A DNA stretch of 36,225 nt from Candidatus Chisholmbacteria bacterium RIFCSPLOWO2_01_FULL_49_14 (GCA_001816915.1 MHCL01000008.1:17040-53264); one strand, 5' to 3'; shown: positions 8,452 through 17,524, counted from the stretch's first letter. Notes: a model not told the origin generated them from the sequence alone. Numbers and translations: made by a program.

Positions 8452-10023
8452 ATGAACATACGGGCTCGCGGTTGGCCGCTTTTCTACAAAGATATCCTTC
8501 TGGTGAAGGATCCTCAGCATCACGTCGGCGTCTGTTGTTTGTGGACGGAACGGCAAGTCGTCGCCAAGCTTATCGAGGGCAGCAACTACAACCTCATCGG
8601 CAACCTCTACAGCGCGCAGGGCATCAATGCCATGATGCGCAATATCTTTGCCAATCCCGTCATCAGGACTATCGTGCTCTGGGGCGCGGAGATGAGCCTT
8701 TCCGGTCACTCGTTCCTCATGTTCATGAAGGAGGGGATTGATAAGGACCGCAAAATCATCAACGGACGGGGAGAGGTGGAGAAAGAGATCGGCAATCGGG
8801 CAATTGAACTTTTCAGAAAAAATGTTGACGTCGTGGATCTGCGCGGAAGGGATCGGGAGGCTTTGGTCAGAGTGTTGAAGGAATTGGGGCAGAAAAAACC
8901 GAAACCGTTCACGAAGAAACCGAGGGTCTTTGCGAAGGCAGAGCCGACGATTTCCGTATTTCCCAGCCAGAAAGTGGGATTTCGCGTCTCTTCTCCCAAA
9001 GTCGCCAAAACCTGGGTCAAGCTTCTCAATGAGATTTACAAATACGGATTACCCAAGCACACGCGCTACAGCAAAGACAATGAGATCCGCGAGATCCTCA
9101 ATCTCACGGCCGTGGTGACCGATGAGGATCCCAAGGATATTTATTTTCCCGAGTATCTGCCGTTCGGAAGGACCGAGCTTGAGGCATATTACGCGGAACT
9201 CATGACCGACCGCAAGATCCCGGGAGTTGCCTACAATTACGGCAGGCGCCTGCGCAAGGAGCTCGGTGTGGATCAGATTGCCAAGATGAAAGAACTCATA
9301 AAAAAACGGCCGGCTTCCAAGAAAATGGCGGCGTTTACGGTCAATGTCAGGAAAGACTGGGGGGAAGTCAATCGCGGAGACACTCCGTGCCTGATGCAGG
9401 TTTTGGGAAGCATCTACGATAACCGCTTCTACATGACGGCACATTTCCGCAGTCAGGACATGGTGCACGGTTGGCCTCGGAACGCCTTTGCGCTACGAAA
9501 ACTTCAAAAAGATATTGCCGATAGTACCGGTTATTCCATGGGTCCGCTCACGATTATTACTCACAGCGCGCACATCTATGGAGATGATTTTTTGCTGGTT
9601 GAAAATCTTCTCATGGATCATTACGAGCAAGAATTGGGATTCTCGCCTGCCGTTCATTTTACCTTTGATCCGCGCGGCAATGTGGTGATTGAAATTATCC
9701 GTGAGAAGGATGCACTGCAATTTCATGAATACTCCAAACGTTATGAAAAGGGAGCAGTTCCTTTTGCCGTCTCACAAACGCTGAAGCGGCTGCCCAAGCG
9801 GGGGAGAAATTCCGGCAGGCTCATCCGAGCGACGCTGTTTGCTCCCGACGGGGGAGCGCCCCTTAAAGTGTTTGAGGGCAGGACGGCGCAGGAGGTTGCC
9901 TATCAAATTGCCGATTGGGGATATCTCACGGATCCCGCGCACGCGATGTATGTCGGCCAGGAACTGCAGAGGGTCGAGGAAGCTCTGATTCACGGAGGAG
10001 GGTACCATCAGGATCCGGCGTAA
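8452..10023 (+). CDS. MtrA-like N-terminal domain fused to thymidylate synthase
   Basis: N-term GWPLFYKD...VGVCCLWTERQVVAKL...NLIGNLYSAQGINAMMRNIFANPVIRTIVLWGAEMSLSGHSFL resembles MtrA; C-term RGDTPCLMQVLGSIYDNRFYMTAHFRSQDMVHGWPRNAFALRKLQ carries the TS catalytic Cys region and RSxD motif. Likely start at ATG 8452 rather than 8380. Confidence 0.85.
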   Translation: MNIRARGWPLFYKDILLVKDPQHHVGVCCLWTERQVVAKLIEGSNYNLIGNLYSAQGINAMMRNIFANPVIRTIVLWGAEMSLSGHSFLMFMKEGIDKDRKIINGRGEVEKEIGNRAIELFRKNVDVVDLRGRDREALVRVLKELGQKKPKPFTKKPRVFAKAEPTISVFPSQKVGFRVSSPKVAKTWVKLLNEIYKYGLPKHTRYSKDNEIREILNLTAVVTDEDPKDIYFPEYLPFGRTELEAYYAELMTDRKIPGVAYNYGRRLRKELGVDQIAKMKELIKKRPASKKMAAFTVNVRKDWGEVNRGDTPCLMQVLGSIYDNRFYMTAHFRSQDMVHGWPRNAFALRKLQKDIADSTGYSMGPLTIITHSAHIYGDDFLLVENLLMDHYEQELGFSPAVHFTFDPRGNVVIEIIREKDALQFHEYSKRYEKGAVPFAVSQTLKRLPKRGRNSGRLIRATLFAPDGGAPLKVFEGRTAQEVAYQIADWGYLTDPAHAMYVGQELQRVEEALIHGGGYHQDPA

Positions 10024-10135
10024 GATAGCAGATAGAAATAAGAAAGACAGTTGATAGAGACATAGATAGAAAGTGGATAGACAGAAGTAAGATCAAATAG
10101 TGAATAGCAGATGGCAGATGGATGAGGTGAATACT
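10021..10135. repeat. Intergenic GATAGA/CAGATAG micro-repeat tract
   Basis: AGATAGCAGATAGAAATAAGAAAGACAGTTGATAGAGACATAGATAGAAAGTGGATAGACAG; same words as 34614-34767. Confidence 0.6.
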
Positions 10136-10137
10136 AT

Positions 10138-10166
10138 TTGACAGATGGGATGTTATAGGATACAAT
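10138..10166 (+). promoter_or_regulatory. Sigma70-type promoter
   Basis: TTGACA-N17-TACAAT. Confidence 0.65.
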
Positions 10167-10171
10167 ATCGC

Positions 10172-10200
10172 AATTCCTGGACTTTTAATCCGGGATTTTT
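10172..10200 (+). promoter_or_regulatory. 5'-leader hairpin with T-run (terminator-like) between promoter and CDS
   Basis: AATTCCTGGA-cttttaa-TCCGGGATTTTT begins at the predicted transcription start and ends 12 nt before ATG 10213. Confidence 0.5.
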
Positions 10201-10212
10201 AGAAGAGGATTT

Positions 10213-10824
10213 ATGACTGGAGAGGTTCCGAGTCAGTTTGATCAGACTGAAGCATCTCGAGAAAAACTTCAAGGCAATCTTGAACAGCTTCCTGGTCCTG
10301 TTCGCTATCTTTATGAACGAGTTCGCGGACTTGTTACGCAGAACGAGCCTGGATACGATGCGTACGAAGTCAATGTCGAGCGCTTTTCTGGACTGTTAGC
10401 AGAGAAAGGGGTTTACCTTATCGGAGCCCCTCTCGAATCCGTTGTCGTTTATGCTCGGGTGGAAAATTACGCAGACTTTCCTGATGTATCCGTGGCTATC
10501 CATCGACAGGGCGAAGAATCGCTTGGCGGAATAGTGGCGCTTTCAACCCATGGACTCGTCGCCGATTTATCAATGGATTTTAAGAAAGCTGTGTATATAC
10601 AGAAGGGGGAGAATCAGAGACTTAACCAAGCGCAACTCACGGCGCTTGCATTCACAGAAGCTTTGTTGGATTCACTTAGAGATGCGAAGGGTAAGAGGCT
10701 CATTCGACGTCAACAAGAAAAGATGCAACCGCGTTTTATTATTCCAGTATATTTTATGGAACATACGCGTCCTCAATATCTGACGGGATTTATCGGAAAG
10801 GAGGATGTTCCTTGGGGAGAGTAA
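10213..10824 (+). CDS. Hypothetical protein (203 aa)
   Basis: ORF with promoter and GAAGAGGA ribosome-binding site; no family recognised. Confidence 0.65.
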   Translation: MTGEVPSQFDQTEASREKLQGNLEQLPGPVRYLYERVRGLVTQNEPGYDAYEVNVERFSGLLAEKGVYLIGAPLESVVVYARVENYADFPDVSVAIHRQGEESLGGIVALSTHGLVADLSMDFKKAVYIQKGENQRLNQAQLTALAFTEALLDSLRDAKGKRLIRRQQEKMQPRFIIPVYFMEHTRPQYLTGFIGKEDVPWGE

Positions 10825-10827
10825 TCT

Positions 10828-11280
10828 ATGACATTTTCTGAAGGAGATCAACCAACACACCAGCAGCCTCAGACTTGGGAAAAAATGTCAGATCTGAGGG
10901 GATCAGGTATCATCCGAAACCTCGGCGGTCAATCGGAGATGATTCCACCTGCAGGCATATATGCCAGTGATTATATAAGGGAGGATAGTAAACGGTTATC
11001 AATTGAGCTCAAGAACCTCGTTCAGGGTCTGGCTCATGGGATACTCCATTTCTTCTCAAAAGTAGAAACTCCTCAAGAAGAAATTGGTGGTGAAGACCTT
11101 CTTAATCGTACCGGAGCCCTCATCGGATATTATCGGCCAGGCGTTCCGCTTCACATGGAGCCTGGCGTCTTCTACGCGACAGGAAAAGTAACACGGGAGC
11201 AGAGAATCGATCTGCAGCAACCGGATCTTCCAGAAACATTTGACCATGATTCTGATTCTTCAGATTCTGAAACTCCCTAA
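10828..11280 (+). CDS. Hypothetical protein (150 aa)
   Basis: ORF 3 nt after the previous stop; acidic/Ser C-terminus DHDSDSSDSETP. Confidence 0.6.
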   Translation: MTFSEGDQPTHQQPQTWEKMSDLRGSGIIRNLGGQSEMIPPAGIYASDYIREDSKRLSIELKNLVQGLAHGILHFFSKVETPQEEIGGEDLLNRTGALIGYYRPGVPLHMEPGVFYATGKVTREQRIDLQQPDLPETFDHDSDSSDSETP

Positions 11281-11400
11281 TTCCTAAACAGCTCAACCCT
11301 CAACCCCAATCGCTACATCCAACAAACTGTTTTTCCCGTTTCGTGTTTTTTGGGGATTTACAGAACTCATCTGCTTCTGATAATTTGAACACTTGGTCTC

Positions 11401-11745
11401 ATGAAAACGATTGAACTGGAAATTCAACAACGGCTTGAACACCGAGAATTGGGACCGGTTCGCATTCAATGGGCGGACGGTATTATCGATGCAGGGGTGG
11501 TGGTCTACTGTCCGCATTCCGAGGAGGGAGAACGCCATGTCGCACTTGTCCCGGACAGTTCCTGTGACGATCATGTCGTCTGTCCGCAAGGCCATGACAT
11601 TTATCTCACGCATGTTGAAGACAAGCTCACTGCGTATGCGGAACCGCCGGAGGGTTTTTCGCCTCCGAAACTCATTCGCGTCTGGCAGAGCGATGTCGGG
11701 AAATGGCCACAGGTCACCCATGTTCGGGAAGATACTAGCGAATAG
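11401..11745 (+). CDS. Hypothetical protein (114 aa)
   Basis: ORF MKTIELEIQQRLEHRELGPVRIQWADGIIDAG...; no family recognised. Confidence 0.55.
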   Translation: MKTIELEIQQRLEHRELGPVRIQWADGIIDAGVVVYCPHSEEGERHVALVPDSSCDDHVVCPQGHDIYLTHVEDKLTAYAEPPEGFSPPKLIRVWQSDVGKWPQVTHVREDTSE

Positions 11746-11802
11746 GCTCGCATATCAAATTGCTCGGTCTAGAAAGCAGGCTTCTCCATTAGGAGGTTTT
11801 TT

Positions 11803-13026
11803 ATGGCTACACGAGGTAACGAGCTTCCATCTAATTCAGAATATGGCCCCCTGGCATATATCGTTCCTCGTATCGTACCCTCCGAAGGAATGGAACTTCC
11901 CGAGAAGAATAGGACTCTGACATCACCATCTACCGAGTTTGAAGTCCATATCATAGAGGATGTTCCCGGAGTGTCGCAGAGCGTTTCCCAGTTTTACCCG
12001 GAGTTTGAAGGAGTATTTCCTGACTCATTGGTTCTCAAGATTTGCGGAACACTAGCAAATGAGTTCTTCATCAATGGTGGTGAAATCGGGCAGGAGAGTA
12101 TTCGGAGAGAGACGTCGGTGGCACTGAGAGATCAGAGAGTTCCCATCGTCTTGGGTCTGGGATGGGTTAAGCGTGAGGAGGGTGGTCGGATGGCGCTCTT
12201 TCCTCAGCCCGCTGACGGCCGAGAGGCGGCGATGGTTATGTGTAATTACGTTGATGAGACAGCGTTCGGGGCGGTTGTGGAGGCTCCACTTTCTTCCGCT
12301 GAAAGACGAGAGATCATGGAGCAATCGGTGAAGCGGATGCTGGCGCTGAAGGTCCCGATGTCTGCAGAAGATGCGAGATCGTTTGATCCGGTCGTTGGCA
12401 CGCGGGCACTCATAGGTGAGACTCTTGATCGTGCCTTTAACTGGCGTCGGGAGCAGTGGGGCGTTGATCCATCGCAGGAAGCGAAAGAAGCACACCGTAT
12501 CTTCAAAGTGGCGTTTAGCGAGTGGATTGAAGATTCTGATACTCGGCAATTTCTCCAACTCGAGAATGAGAGAGGGGCGTTTGGTGATCAACACGGGGAT
12601 CCGAGGTTGTTTGACAACGCGAGTATCGTGCGACGATCGAACGGTTCGCCTGTAACGATCATTCGAGATCCGGTCCGGCTTTTCTTGCGGGACCGGCAGG
12701 ATTGGTCGAACTTTCATCTTTGTCATGATCTTTTACAGCTAGGATGTCTTTTAGCGCGGCCGTTCACTGATCCCAAGCATCGGGACCTCTTTCGATATGG
12801 ATTCGAGGCGTATGAGCGAATGTCGCGTGCCTCCAGCTCCAACATCCTAGGAGATCAAATGCGAGAAAAGCTTTTTGGGATCGGACTCGCGTACGGGCCG
12901 CAGGTTGAAATCGTCGTGCGTGGCTATGTAAACGATGAGGGAGCGGGACCGGTTATCGATGACTACTGGCGGATTGATCGATGGCTTTCAGAGAGCAATT
13001 TTCTCGGATGGAAGGAGGAGCTCTGA
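11803..13026 (+). CDS. APH-like (aminoglycoside phosphotransferase-fold) kinase-like protein
   Basis: GDQHGDPRLFDNASIV...VTIIRDPVR resembles the HGDxxxxN...D catalytic block of the APH family; AGGAGG ribosome-binding site. Confidence 0.55.
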   Translation: MATRGNELPSNSEYGPLAYIVPRIVPSEGMELPEKNRTLTSPSTEFEVHIIEDVPGVSQSVSQFYPEFEGVFPDSLVLKICGTLANEFFINGGEIGQESIRRETSVALRDQRVPIVLGLGWVKREEGGRMALFPQPADGREAAMVMCNYVDETAFGAVVEAPLSSAERREIMEQSVKRMLALKVPMSAEDARSFDPVVGTRALIGETLDRAFNWRREQWGVDPSQEAKEAHRIFKVAFSEWIEDSDTRQFLQLENERGAFGDQHGDPRLFDNASIVRRSNGSPVTIIRDPVRLFLRDRQDWSNFHLCHDLLQLGCLLARPFTDPKHRDLFRYGFEAYERMSRASSSNILGDQMREKLFGIGLAYGPQVEIVVRGYVNDEGAGPVIDDYWRIDRWLSESNFLGWKEEL

Positions 13027-13778
13027 TTCCGATTTTTATCGCAACCGGCCATTCAGGGAGCGGCAAGTCCACTCTTCTCAGTGTGGCGAGGGAGGCGTAT
13101 CAGAACTACGGGTTGTTTCCTGAAACGATAACGGACAGAAATCTTCTCTCCCAAGCCGTTGCCGAGGACATGATGCGCGGGTTTTCCGAGGTCGAAGTTT
13201 CACCTGGGAAGCAGGCACGAGTCAGTGAGCATGCGATCCTTTATCGGGATCACGATGAGCCCGGTTTGCGGGTGTTTACGGTTCGGGATGGGGTGCTCCT
13301 GAACGACGTCCACCGGAGGATGCGCGACATAATCTGCGACAATCCGAATGAGCAGGGACTCGTGATCGAGTGGACGACCGGACCGAATGTCGAGGTATTC
13401 CCTGTATTACCGACCGGTGGGGAAGGGCTCTACCAAGATGCGGAAAGCTTCCTTCGGTTGTTTTCCGAGCGTAGCCTCGACGAAGACCGGCGCGTCTTGG
13501 TGATTGCCGTGAATGCGGATCTTGAGTTTCGGGTGGCACGGAATCTCAGGCGCCCGGACCCGATGGAACCTAGTGACTTTGCCAGGATCTTCCGCGACGG
13601 AGGAGAACTGCGAGCTGCACACCTGCAACAATTTTCGGAAAGGTTTGTTTTTAAGGAATACAGCAACAATTACGACAACGAGAGGCGTTTTTTTCGAGAA
13701 ATGAATCATCTGTGCGGCAGAGAACTTTCCAGTCTGATTGAAGGAAATCGGCCGAATCCCGAGCGACGGGATGGATAA
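13008..13778 (+). CDS. P-loop kinase/AAA-type protein; start codon uncertain
   Basis: PIFIATGHSGSGKSTLLSVAREAY Walker A; overlaps or abuts the APH-like gene stop. AAGGAGG lies at 13012-13018. Confidence 0.75.
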   Translation: MEGGALIPIFIATGHSGSGKSTLLSVAREAYQNYGLFPETITDRNLLSQAVAEDMMRGFSEVEVSPGKQARVSEHAILYRDHDEPGLRVFTVRDGVLLNDVHRRMRDIICDNPNEQGLVIEWTTGPNVEVFPVLPTGGEGLYQDAESFLRLFSERSLDEDRRVLVIAVNADLEFRVARNLRRPDPMEPSDFARIFRDGGELRAAHLQQFSERFVFKEYSNNYDNERRFFREMNHLCGRELSSLIEGNRPNPERRDG

Positions 13779-13799
13779 ACAAATACCCACAAACGGCTC

Positions 13800-13828
13800 T
13801 TGCTACGTTCTCAACCACTTGGTATTCT
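13800..13828 (+). promoter_or_regulatory. Sigma70-type promoter, 8 nt from ATG
   Basis: TTGCTA-N17-TATTCT then GACTCTCA-ATG; no Shine-Dalgarno. Confidence 0.5.
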
Positions 13829-13836
13829 GACTCTCA

Positions 13837-14751
13837 ATGAAACGGGTGAAAGTGGTTTTAGATTTTGACGGGACGCTGACCGATGAGGCTCGTCAGGCCC
13901 GGGAACTCAAAGGAATCGCCCAACGCATGCTTGCCGAGAAGATCCTGAAGGTTCCCCTCAAAGATGTCAAACGCCGCTATAATCGGGTCCGCAAGGCGAT
14001 TCTTTCCTCTCCTCACAAGTATCATTGGTCTGTCAATGGTTTGAAGGCGACCTACGCCCACGAAGGAGCGTACCTCCTTAATACCTCGATTTTGCAGGAG
14101 GTCATGCGATCAGACCTCAACTATCTTCGTGCTGTTATGCGAAAATTTCCGCCAAATGCGCTTGATTCCGTCACCTTGGCTTCCAACCATTTGTTCCATC
14201 GCGGGACCATTCAGGTTGATCCCCATTTCTTGAAGGGTGCGGAAGAACTTCTTGTCGAGATTATCAAACATCCGACGATCGATCCTGTGATCCTCACCAA
14301 TTCTGAAACCAAAAAGATCGAGAAGAATCTGAAAGCACTGAAAATCGGCAGGAAGGGAACGCGCAACCGTTTCGCATACGAGATTGAGATTTTGGGAGAT
14401 ACCCGTCAATATCACATGGACCCGGATTGGGAACAGCATTTTGAGCACCATCGTTACGGTTCGACGCAGATCCTGCCGGTCAACGAGCAATTCTCCATCG
14501 ACCTGCGGCGTCCGGTCTACCACGCGGTATTGAAGCAAATCCTTGAGGAGGGATTTGATGAAGTCGTCGTGGTTGCCGACGGGTTGTCGCTGGCCGGAGC
14601 GTTGCCGCTCGTCATGGGACTTACTTTTGTCCTCAAGAAGACAGGCTTCACGCCGGAGTGGTGTGAAACATGCGTCCGGGAGCACCCAAACGGACGGGTT
14701 GTCAATGATCTTGCGGAGCTCAAGGAATATCTTTTCGGATTGGTTGCCTGA
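13837..14751 (+). CDS. HAD-superfamily hydrolase-like protein
   Basis: VKVVLDFDGTLTDEA (DxDGT motif I), DPVILTNSET (motif II), VVVVADGLSLAGALPLV. Confidence 0.75.
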   Translation: MKRVKVVLDFDGTLTDEARQARELKGIAQRMLAEKILKVPLKDVKRRYNRVRKAILSSPHKYHWSVNGLKATYAHEGAYLLNTSILQEVMRSDLNYLRAVMRKFPPNALDSVTLASNHLFHRGTIQVDPHFLKGAEELLVEIIKHPTIDPVILTNSETKKIEKNLKALKIGRKGTRNRFAYEIEILGDTRQYHMDPDWEQHFEHHRYGSTQILPVNEQFSIDLRRPVYHAVLKQILEEGFDEVVVVADGLSLAGALPLVMGLTFVLKKTGFTPEWCETCVREHPNGRVVNDLAELKEYLFGLVA

Positions 14752-14805
14752 TATGATCCGCCCTTGCGGAAAGCCGAGGATAGTTTTCAGTCCGGGAGTT
14801 TAATC

Positions 14806-15462
14806 ATGCATATTCCTTCTTGGTTACCCAGTATTCGTGCCTTGGGTTGGGATTTGGACGGGACCTTGTACCCGCCTTCACAGACGCTAACTAAACTGAT
14901 CCAGAAACGCCAATATCAGGCTGTCTCAGAAAAAATGCGTTGGAGCCTTCAGAGGACGCGAAGCGAGTACGAAAAACGATATCTGAATCTCGGGAGCAAT
15001 ACGAAAACGATATCTTCATTTGGTATCGACGGGATTTCATTCTTCACCTCGGCTTGGGATACGATTGACCTGTCGGTATTCATCCACAGAGATGAGCGGA
15101 TGGTACACATGTTTGATTCGCTGGCTTCAAGAAGGCATTTTCTTATTTCCAACAGCAATCGGCTTGATCAAATTCAGAAGAAACTTCTTCTTATCGGTCT
15201 TCAAGCGGAGATCTTTGAGGTGATCGTACCGACTGAAGAACTGGGTGAAGTCAAACCGGACCCCGCCCCGTTCCTCTTCGCGCTTGAGAAACTCCGGCTC
15301 CCGCCCGAGCAGACGCTGTTTATCGGTGATCGGGTATCGACGGATGTGATGGGGGCAAGTGCAGTTGGGATGCGCACCTGCCGGATTGGGGAGACGACGC
15401 CAAGCGCGGATATCTGTATTCCGTCTGTCTACGATATACTCTTGATATTTTCCGACCGGTAA
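14806..15462 (+). CDS. HAD-superfamily hydrolase (subfamily IA-like)
   Basis: RALGWDLDGTLYPP, FLISNSNRLDQ, VKPDPAPFLFALEKL, TLFIGDRVSTDVMGA. Confidence 0.85.
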   Translation: MHIPSWLPSIRALGWDLDGTLYPPSQTLTKLIQKRQYQAVSEKMRWSLQRTRSEYEKRYLNLGSNTKTISSFGIDGISFFTSAWDTIDLSVFIHRDERMVHMFDSLASRRHFLISNSNRLDQIQKKLLLIGLQAEIFEVIVPTEELGEVKPDPAPFLFALEKLRLPPEQTLFIGDRVSTDVMGASAVGMRTCRIGETTPSADICIPSVYDILLIFSDR

Positions 15463-15507
15463 CAGCAATTGACACTTGCACGGATCACGCTGGAAAGTTT
15501 AGGATAA

Positions 15508-16602
15508 ATGACGATGAAGGTTTACTTCGGCGCCTCCATTACCCCCTCGCGGAACATGCTCCCACTCTATCAACTGGTTGTCTCCGAAATAAAACGGCAG
15601 GGACATACCGTGCTCTCCGAGCACGTCGTCGATCCCAACCTCAAGACGACGGGGAAGCTTAATGCCCGCAAGATTTTTGCAGAGGAAGTTGAGAAAATCC
15701 GGCGCTCAAACGCGATGGTCGCCGAAGTGACCGAACCGTCGTGGGGGACCGCATTTCTCATGGAAGAAGCGCTCGAACAGGGGAAGCCAGTTCTGGCGCT
15801 CTATTTTGAGGAGAGTGAAACGCCTTTACCGCTGATGATTCAAGGCCACCCGGAATTGTATGTGGCGCACTACAGCAAAGACGATGTGAAGACGGTTCTC
15901 AAACACCATTTTGAACATTTTTCCCAGTCAAACGGCAGACGGGGAAAGCTCATTGTCTTGGACGGGGCGGATGGCTCGGGAAAATCAACACAGACAAGCC
16001 TCCTTTTAGACTACCTGAAGAAGAAGGGAATCGATCACACCTATATTTCTTTTCCCCGTTACTACACCTCCTTCCACGGCAGGCATGCCGGGAGATTCCT
16101 GATGGGTGAGTTCGGCGGAAACAACGAGGTGAGCCCATACCTGTCATCTTTGGCGTTCGCGCTGGACCGACTGACGGCACGTGATGAGATCGTCGATTGG
16201 CTCAAAGAGGGGAAAATCGTGGTTGCCGACCGCTACGTTTCAGCGAGTTTGGCCCATCAATCATCAAAACTCCCCCTCGTAAAACGCAAAGCCTTTGTTG
16301 AGTGGCTCTATAACATGGAGTACAAGGAGCATCGCTTGCCGAAAGAAGACGTGGTGATTTATCTTCATGTGCCGGCTGCGATCGCTCAGAAACTCTTGAT
16401 CAAAGAGATGAGAAGGCGGGATGAGGCGGATGTTGATATCGAGCATCAAAAGCGGACGATCGCGATGTATAAAAAACTCGTGCGCAAATACAAGCACTGG
16501 GTGATGATTTCCTGCGTCGACGCGAAAGGCAAACTTTTTTCAAGAGAGGCGATCCAGAAAAAAATTCTTGCAGTCTTGCGGGAACGCAAGATTGTTCCCT
16601 GA
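15508..16602 (+). CDS. DNPH1/nucleoside 2-deoxyribosyltransferase-like domain fused to thymidylate kinase
   Basis: N-term MKVYFGASIT...SEHVVDP...MVAEVTEPSWGTAFLMEEALEQGKPVLALY resembles DNPH1/Rcl; C-term LIVLDGADGSGKSTQTSLLLDYL, VVADRYVSASLAHQ, RRDEADVDIE resembles TMPK. Confidence 0.85.
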   Translation: MTMKVYFGASITPSRNMLPLYQLVVSEIKRQGHTVLSEHVVDPNLKTTGKLNARKIFAEEVEKIRRSNAMVAEVTEPSWGTAFLMEEALEQGKPVLALYFEESETPLPLMIQGHPELYVAHYSKDDVKTVLKHHFEHFSQSNGRRGKLIVLDGADGSGKSTQTSLLLDYLKKKGIDHTYISFPRYYTSFHGRHAGRFLMGEFGGNNEVSPYLSSLAFALDRLTARDEIVDWLKEGKIVVADRYVSASLAHQSSKLPLVKRKAFVEWLYNMEYKEHRLPKEDVVIYLHVPAAIAQKLLIKEMRRRDEADVDIEHQKRTIAMYKKLVRKYKHWVMISCVDAKGKLFSREAIQKKILAVLRERKIVP

Positions 16603-16621
16603 GCAAGGCTTGAACCGGCGG

Positions 16622-16650
16622 TTGACACAACCGGGATTGGGATGTAGCGT
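16622..16650 (+). promoter_or_regulatory. Possible promoter
   Basis: TTGACA-N17-TAGCGT (weak -10). Confidence 0.4.
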
Positions 16651-16656
16651 AAAATC

Positions 16657-16704
16657 CCAGAGCATTTCGACAGGCTCAATGCAAGCCGAAACTCTGGTTT
16701 TTTT
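16657..16704 (+). terminator. Intrinsic-terminator hairpin immediately upstream of a start codon
   Basis: CCAGAG...CTCTGG followed by T7; loop contains GCATTTCGACAGGCTCAATGCAAGCCGAAA. ATG follows 6 nt later. Confidence 0.7.
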
Positions 16705-16710
16705 CTGGCT

Positions 16711-17142
16711 ATGCTGAATCACGAAACACTACGACGAGACCTTAGTGAAATCGGATTTTCCGACCCGTATAAGCAGAGTTCAAGACACGATGCCGTCTGG
16801 ATGTTCATTGACGGGGCGGTGGAGCGGGGAGGGGTGATCGATCCCGTTATACTGGCGCAAGAGATCGGGTGTGCCTCAAACATCGTCTTTGACTATCTGA
16901 CAGCACATCCGTTGACGGAAAGTTTCCAGGCAGGTAACGGACAACATAAATTCTGCTCACTGTTGCCTCCACCAAAACCCACAGAAGAAGGGTTAACGGA
17001 ATTACAGAAACAGAAACTGCTGTTATCCGAAGATCCGTTGGGGGCTGAAGCAAGGCTGGAGTATTACCGTGACGTCGAGGAGCGGACGCTCAGGTTGAAG
17101 CATTTGAGGAAATCCCGGAAACGGCTGGTTCGACGATTTTAG
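16711..17142 (+). CDS. Hypothetical protein (143 aa)
   Basis: ORF MLNHETLRRDLSEIGFSDPYKQSSRHDAVWMFIDGAVERGG... Confidence 0.6.
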   Translation: MLNHETLRRDLSEIGFSDPYKQSSRHDAVWMFIDGAVERGGVIDPVILAQEIGCASNIVFDYLTAHPLTESFQAGNGQHKFCSLLPPPKPTEEGLTELQKQKLLLSEDPLGAEARLEYYRDVEERTLRLKHLRKSRKRLVRRF

Positions 17143-17196
17143 ACAATATGACTTTTTCTCTGAAGTCTAGTTGTAGGAATACAAAAAGAAGTACCA

Positions 17197-17232
17197 AAAA
17201 CCCGAGAATCATCAGGAAATTCTCTCGGTTTT
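17197..17232 (+). terminator. Intrinsic terminator after 16711 ORF
   Basis: AAAACCCGAGA...TCTCGGTTTT stem. Confidence 0.6.
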
Positions 17233-17271
17233 AGAAAACGCAATATTATTTATAATGGGGGATGATCATCT

Positions 17272-17478
17272 ATGACTATTTCTCAAGAGATAGAGAACAA
17301 TGGGGAGGTATGGACCCCCACAAGCAAAAAAGCCAATCCGCATCCAAATATGGAAGCCGGCGAACGTGTGATTCGGGTGTGGGGAGAGTTCTATGAGAGT
17401 TTGCCAGAGGAGAACAAACAGAGATTTCGGGATCAATGGGAAGTAAATCAAGAGACATCAGTTCGAGATGGTTTATAG
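17272..17478 (+). CDS. Small hypothetical protein (68 aa)
   Basis: ORF with TATAATGGGGGATGATC upstream; no family recognised. Confidence 0.45.
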   Translation: MTISQEIENNGEVWTPTSKKANPHPNMEAGERVIRVWGEFYESLPEENKQRFRDQWEVNQETSVRDGL

Positions 17479-17524
17479 CCGATAGATGATAGTCGAGAAA
17501 GTTATTGATAGAATTCTTTTATCC

